A stretch of DNA of 6,984 nucleotides from an uncultured Flavobacteriaceae bacterium (GTDB lineage: Bacteria > Bacteroidota > Bacteroidia > Flavobacteriales > Flavobacteriaceae): assembly GCA_945788155.1 (NCBI GenBank), contig CALZKX010000166.1, positions 1-6,984 on the forward strand, given 5' to 3'. The position numbers and the translations under genes were made by a program. Shown in pieces: positions 6,077 to 6,984 of the stretch. Position 1 is the stretch's first letter. Each line of letters starts with the position of its first letter. Under the pieces are notes generated by a model. It was not told the DNA's origin. It saw only the letters and a program-made list of their open reading frames with translations, and made no database searches.

Positions 6077-6984
6077 ATGAAAAAGATAGTTGCCTCGATA
6101 TTATTTCTATTTATAGTAGCAAACAGTTATGCATCCTATATCCTCATTCCAATGGATGCCGAAGGTCAAAGAAATCATTTAAAAGCTTACGGAATCACTT
6201 TTTGGACACTTGAAAAACAACAAAAAGTAAAGTGGTTATTAAATTATAAAGGAGGCTCTTTTCTACTACCAGATTTTGAAGAAATACGTAAAGAGTGTCA
6301 AATTAGAGGTGTATCGTTTGAAGTTATTAGCGACTCAAAAGCCGAAAGTATATTACAGGAAATAAGTAGTCCCAGCCAAAACATGGAAGCTGTGGTGTTA
6401 GAAAAAGCACCAAAAATTGCAGTATATACGCCTTATGGTAAACAACCTTGGGACGATGCTGTGACTATGGTATTAACCTATGCCGAAATACCTTACGACA
6501 CAATTTATGATGAGGAAGTTTTAAATGATGCACTATTATTGTATGATTGGTTGCATTTACACCATGAAGATTTTACAGGACAATATGGTAAGTTTTATAG
6601 AAGTTATAGAAGCGCACCTTGGTATATAAACGAAAAAAAGGCAGCCGAAGAATTGGCGAGCAAATTAGGTTATAGTAAAGTTTCAGAATCAAAATTGGAT
6701 GTTGCCCTTAAAATTAGGGATTATGTAGTTGGTGGTGGTTTTATGTTTGCGATGTGTAGTGCAACCGATAGTTTTGATATTGCTTTATCTGCTGAAGGCA
6801 TTGACATTTGCGAACCAATGTTTGATGGCGATGGGAGTGACGCCAATTATCAGAATAAAATAGACTATAACAAAACCTTTGCATTTACCGATTATATATT
6901 AGAACGTAGCCCTAATGTATATGAGTTCTCTTCAATCGATATGACCCAAAAAAGGCGTATTCCAAAAACAACCGATTATTTTAC
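6077..6984 (+). CDS. Exported protein of the flavobacterial 'asparagine synthetase B'-labelled family, 3' end beyond window
   Basis: The frame is open from ATG 6077 to the window edge (302 whole codons, no stop), so the protein is cut off at its C-terminus. Residues 1-19 look like a signal peptide: MKK, a hydrophobic core (IVASILFLFIVA), then NSYA with probable cleavage before S20, which predicts export to the periplasm or beyond. I recognise the sequence as resembling flavobacterial proteins of about 420 residues often labelled asparagine synthetase B, from memory and without a search. The label is doubtful: true AsnB is cytoplasmic and has Cys as its second residue for glutamine hydrolysis, and no such residue or ATP-pyrophosphatase motif is visible. 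Conserved-looking blocks are PKIAVYTPYGKQPWDDAVTM (112-131), the His-rich YDWLHLHHEDFTGQYGKFY (156-174) and GGGFMFAMCSATDSFD (219-234), where C227 recalls the nucleophile elbow of class I glutamine-amidotransferase-like folds. The biochemical role is unknown. It lies 57 bases after dnaB. Confidence 0.75.
   Translation, partial: MKKIVASILFLFIVANSYASYILIPMDAEGQRNHLKAYGITFWTLEKQQKVKWLLNYKGGSFLLPDFEEIRKECQIRGVSFEVISDSKAESILQEISSPSQNMEAVVLEKAPKIAVYTPYGKQPWDDAVTMVLTYAEIPYDTIYDEEVLNDALLLYDWLHLHHEDFTGQYGKFYRSYRSAPWYINEKKAAEELASKLGYSKVSESKLDVALKIRDYVVGGGFMFAMCSATDSFDIALSAEGIDICEPMFDGDGSDANYQNKIDYNKTFAFTDYILERSPNVYEFSSIDMTQKRRIPKTTDYF

Noticed and set aside
1..6984. A previously undescribed multi-gene system
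   Set aside because: Five of the six genes belong to well-known families and show no unusual grouping, mobile-element borders or composition break. The sixth is a single truncated gene.

Overview
The window looks like ordinary chromosomal DNA from a member of the Bacteroidota, most likely a marine-type Flavobacteriaceae. The support is its low G+C content, A-rich translation starts without Shine-Dalgarno sequences, Bacteroidota-type -7 promoter boxes (TAnnTTTG), and protein sequences that read like flavobacterial orthologues. The genus cannot be fixed from the sequence alone. All six genes are on the + strand.

Layout: (1) 45-3133 is a tight three-gene unit. It holds tgt (tRNA-guanine transglycosylase), an LptF/LptG-type lipopolysaccharide export permease 4 bases later, and an EamA/DMT-family transporter whose start overlaps the permease stop by 14 bases. 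A good -7 box lies just upstream of tgt. (2) 3134-3292 is an AT-rich spacer with a long near-perfect inverted repeat abutting a -7 box, followed by accA (acetyl-CoA carboxylase carboxyltransferase alpha subunit, 3293-4246). (3) 4247-4477 is a spacer with repeated ACTTAT motifs and a probable promoter, followed by dnaB (replicative helicase, 4478-6019). (4) From 6077 to the window edge runs the first 302 codons of an exported protein that homologues' annotations often call asparagine synthetase B. Its visible sequence does not support that name.

The genes do not form one pathway. They are housekeeping functions: tRNA modification, LPS transport, small-molecule export, the first committed step of fatty acid synthesis, and replication fork unwinding. 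I see no mobile element, CRISPR array, tRNA/rRNA gene, toxin-antitoxin pair or defence system, and no clear candidate for a new multi-gene system. The points most worth a second look are the Tgt protein without the cysteines of the family zinc site, the SSB-like acidic C-terminal tip on DnaB, the poorly characterised exported protein at the right edge, and the repeat structures in the accA and dnaB promoter regions.
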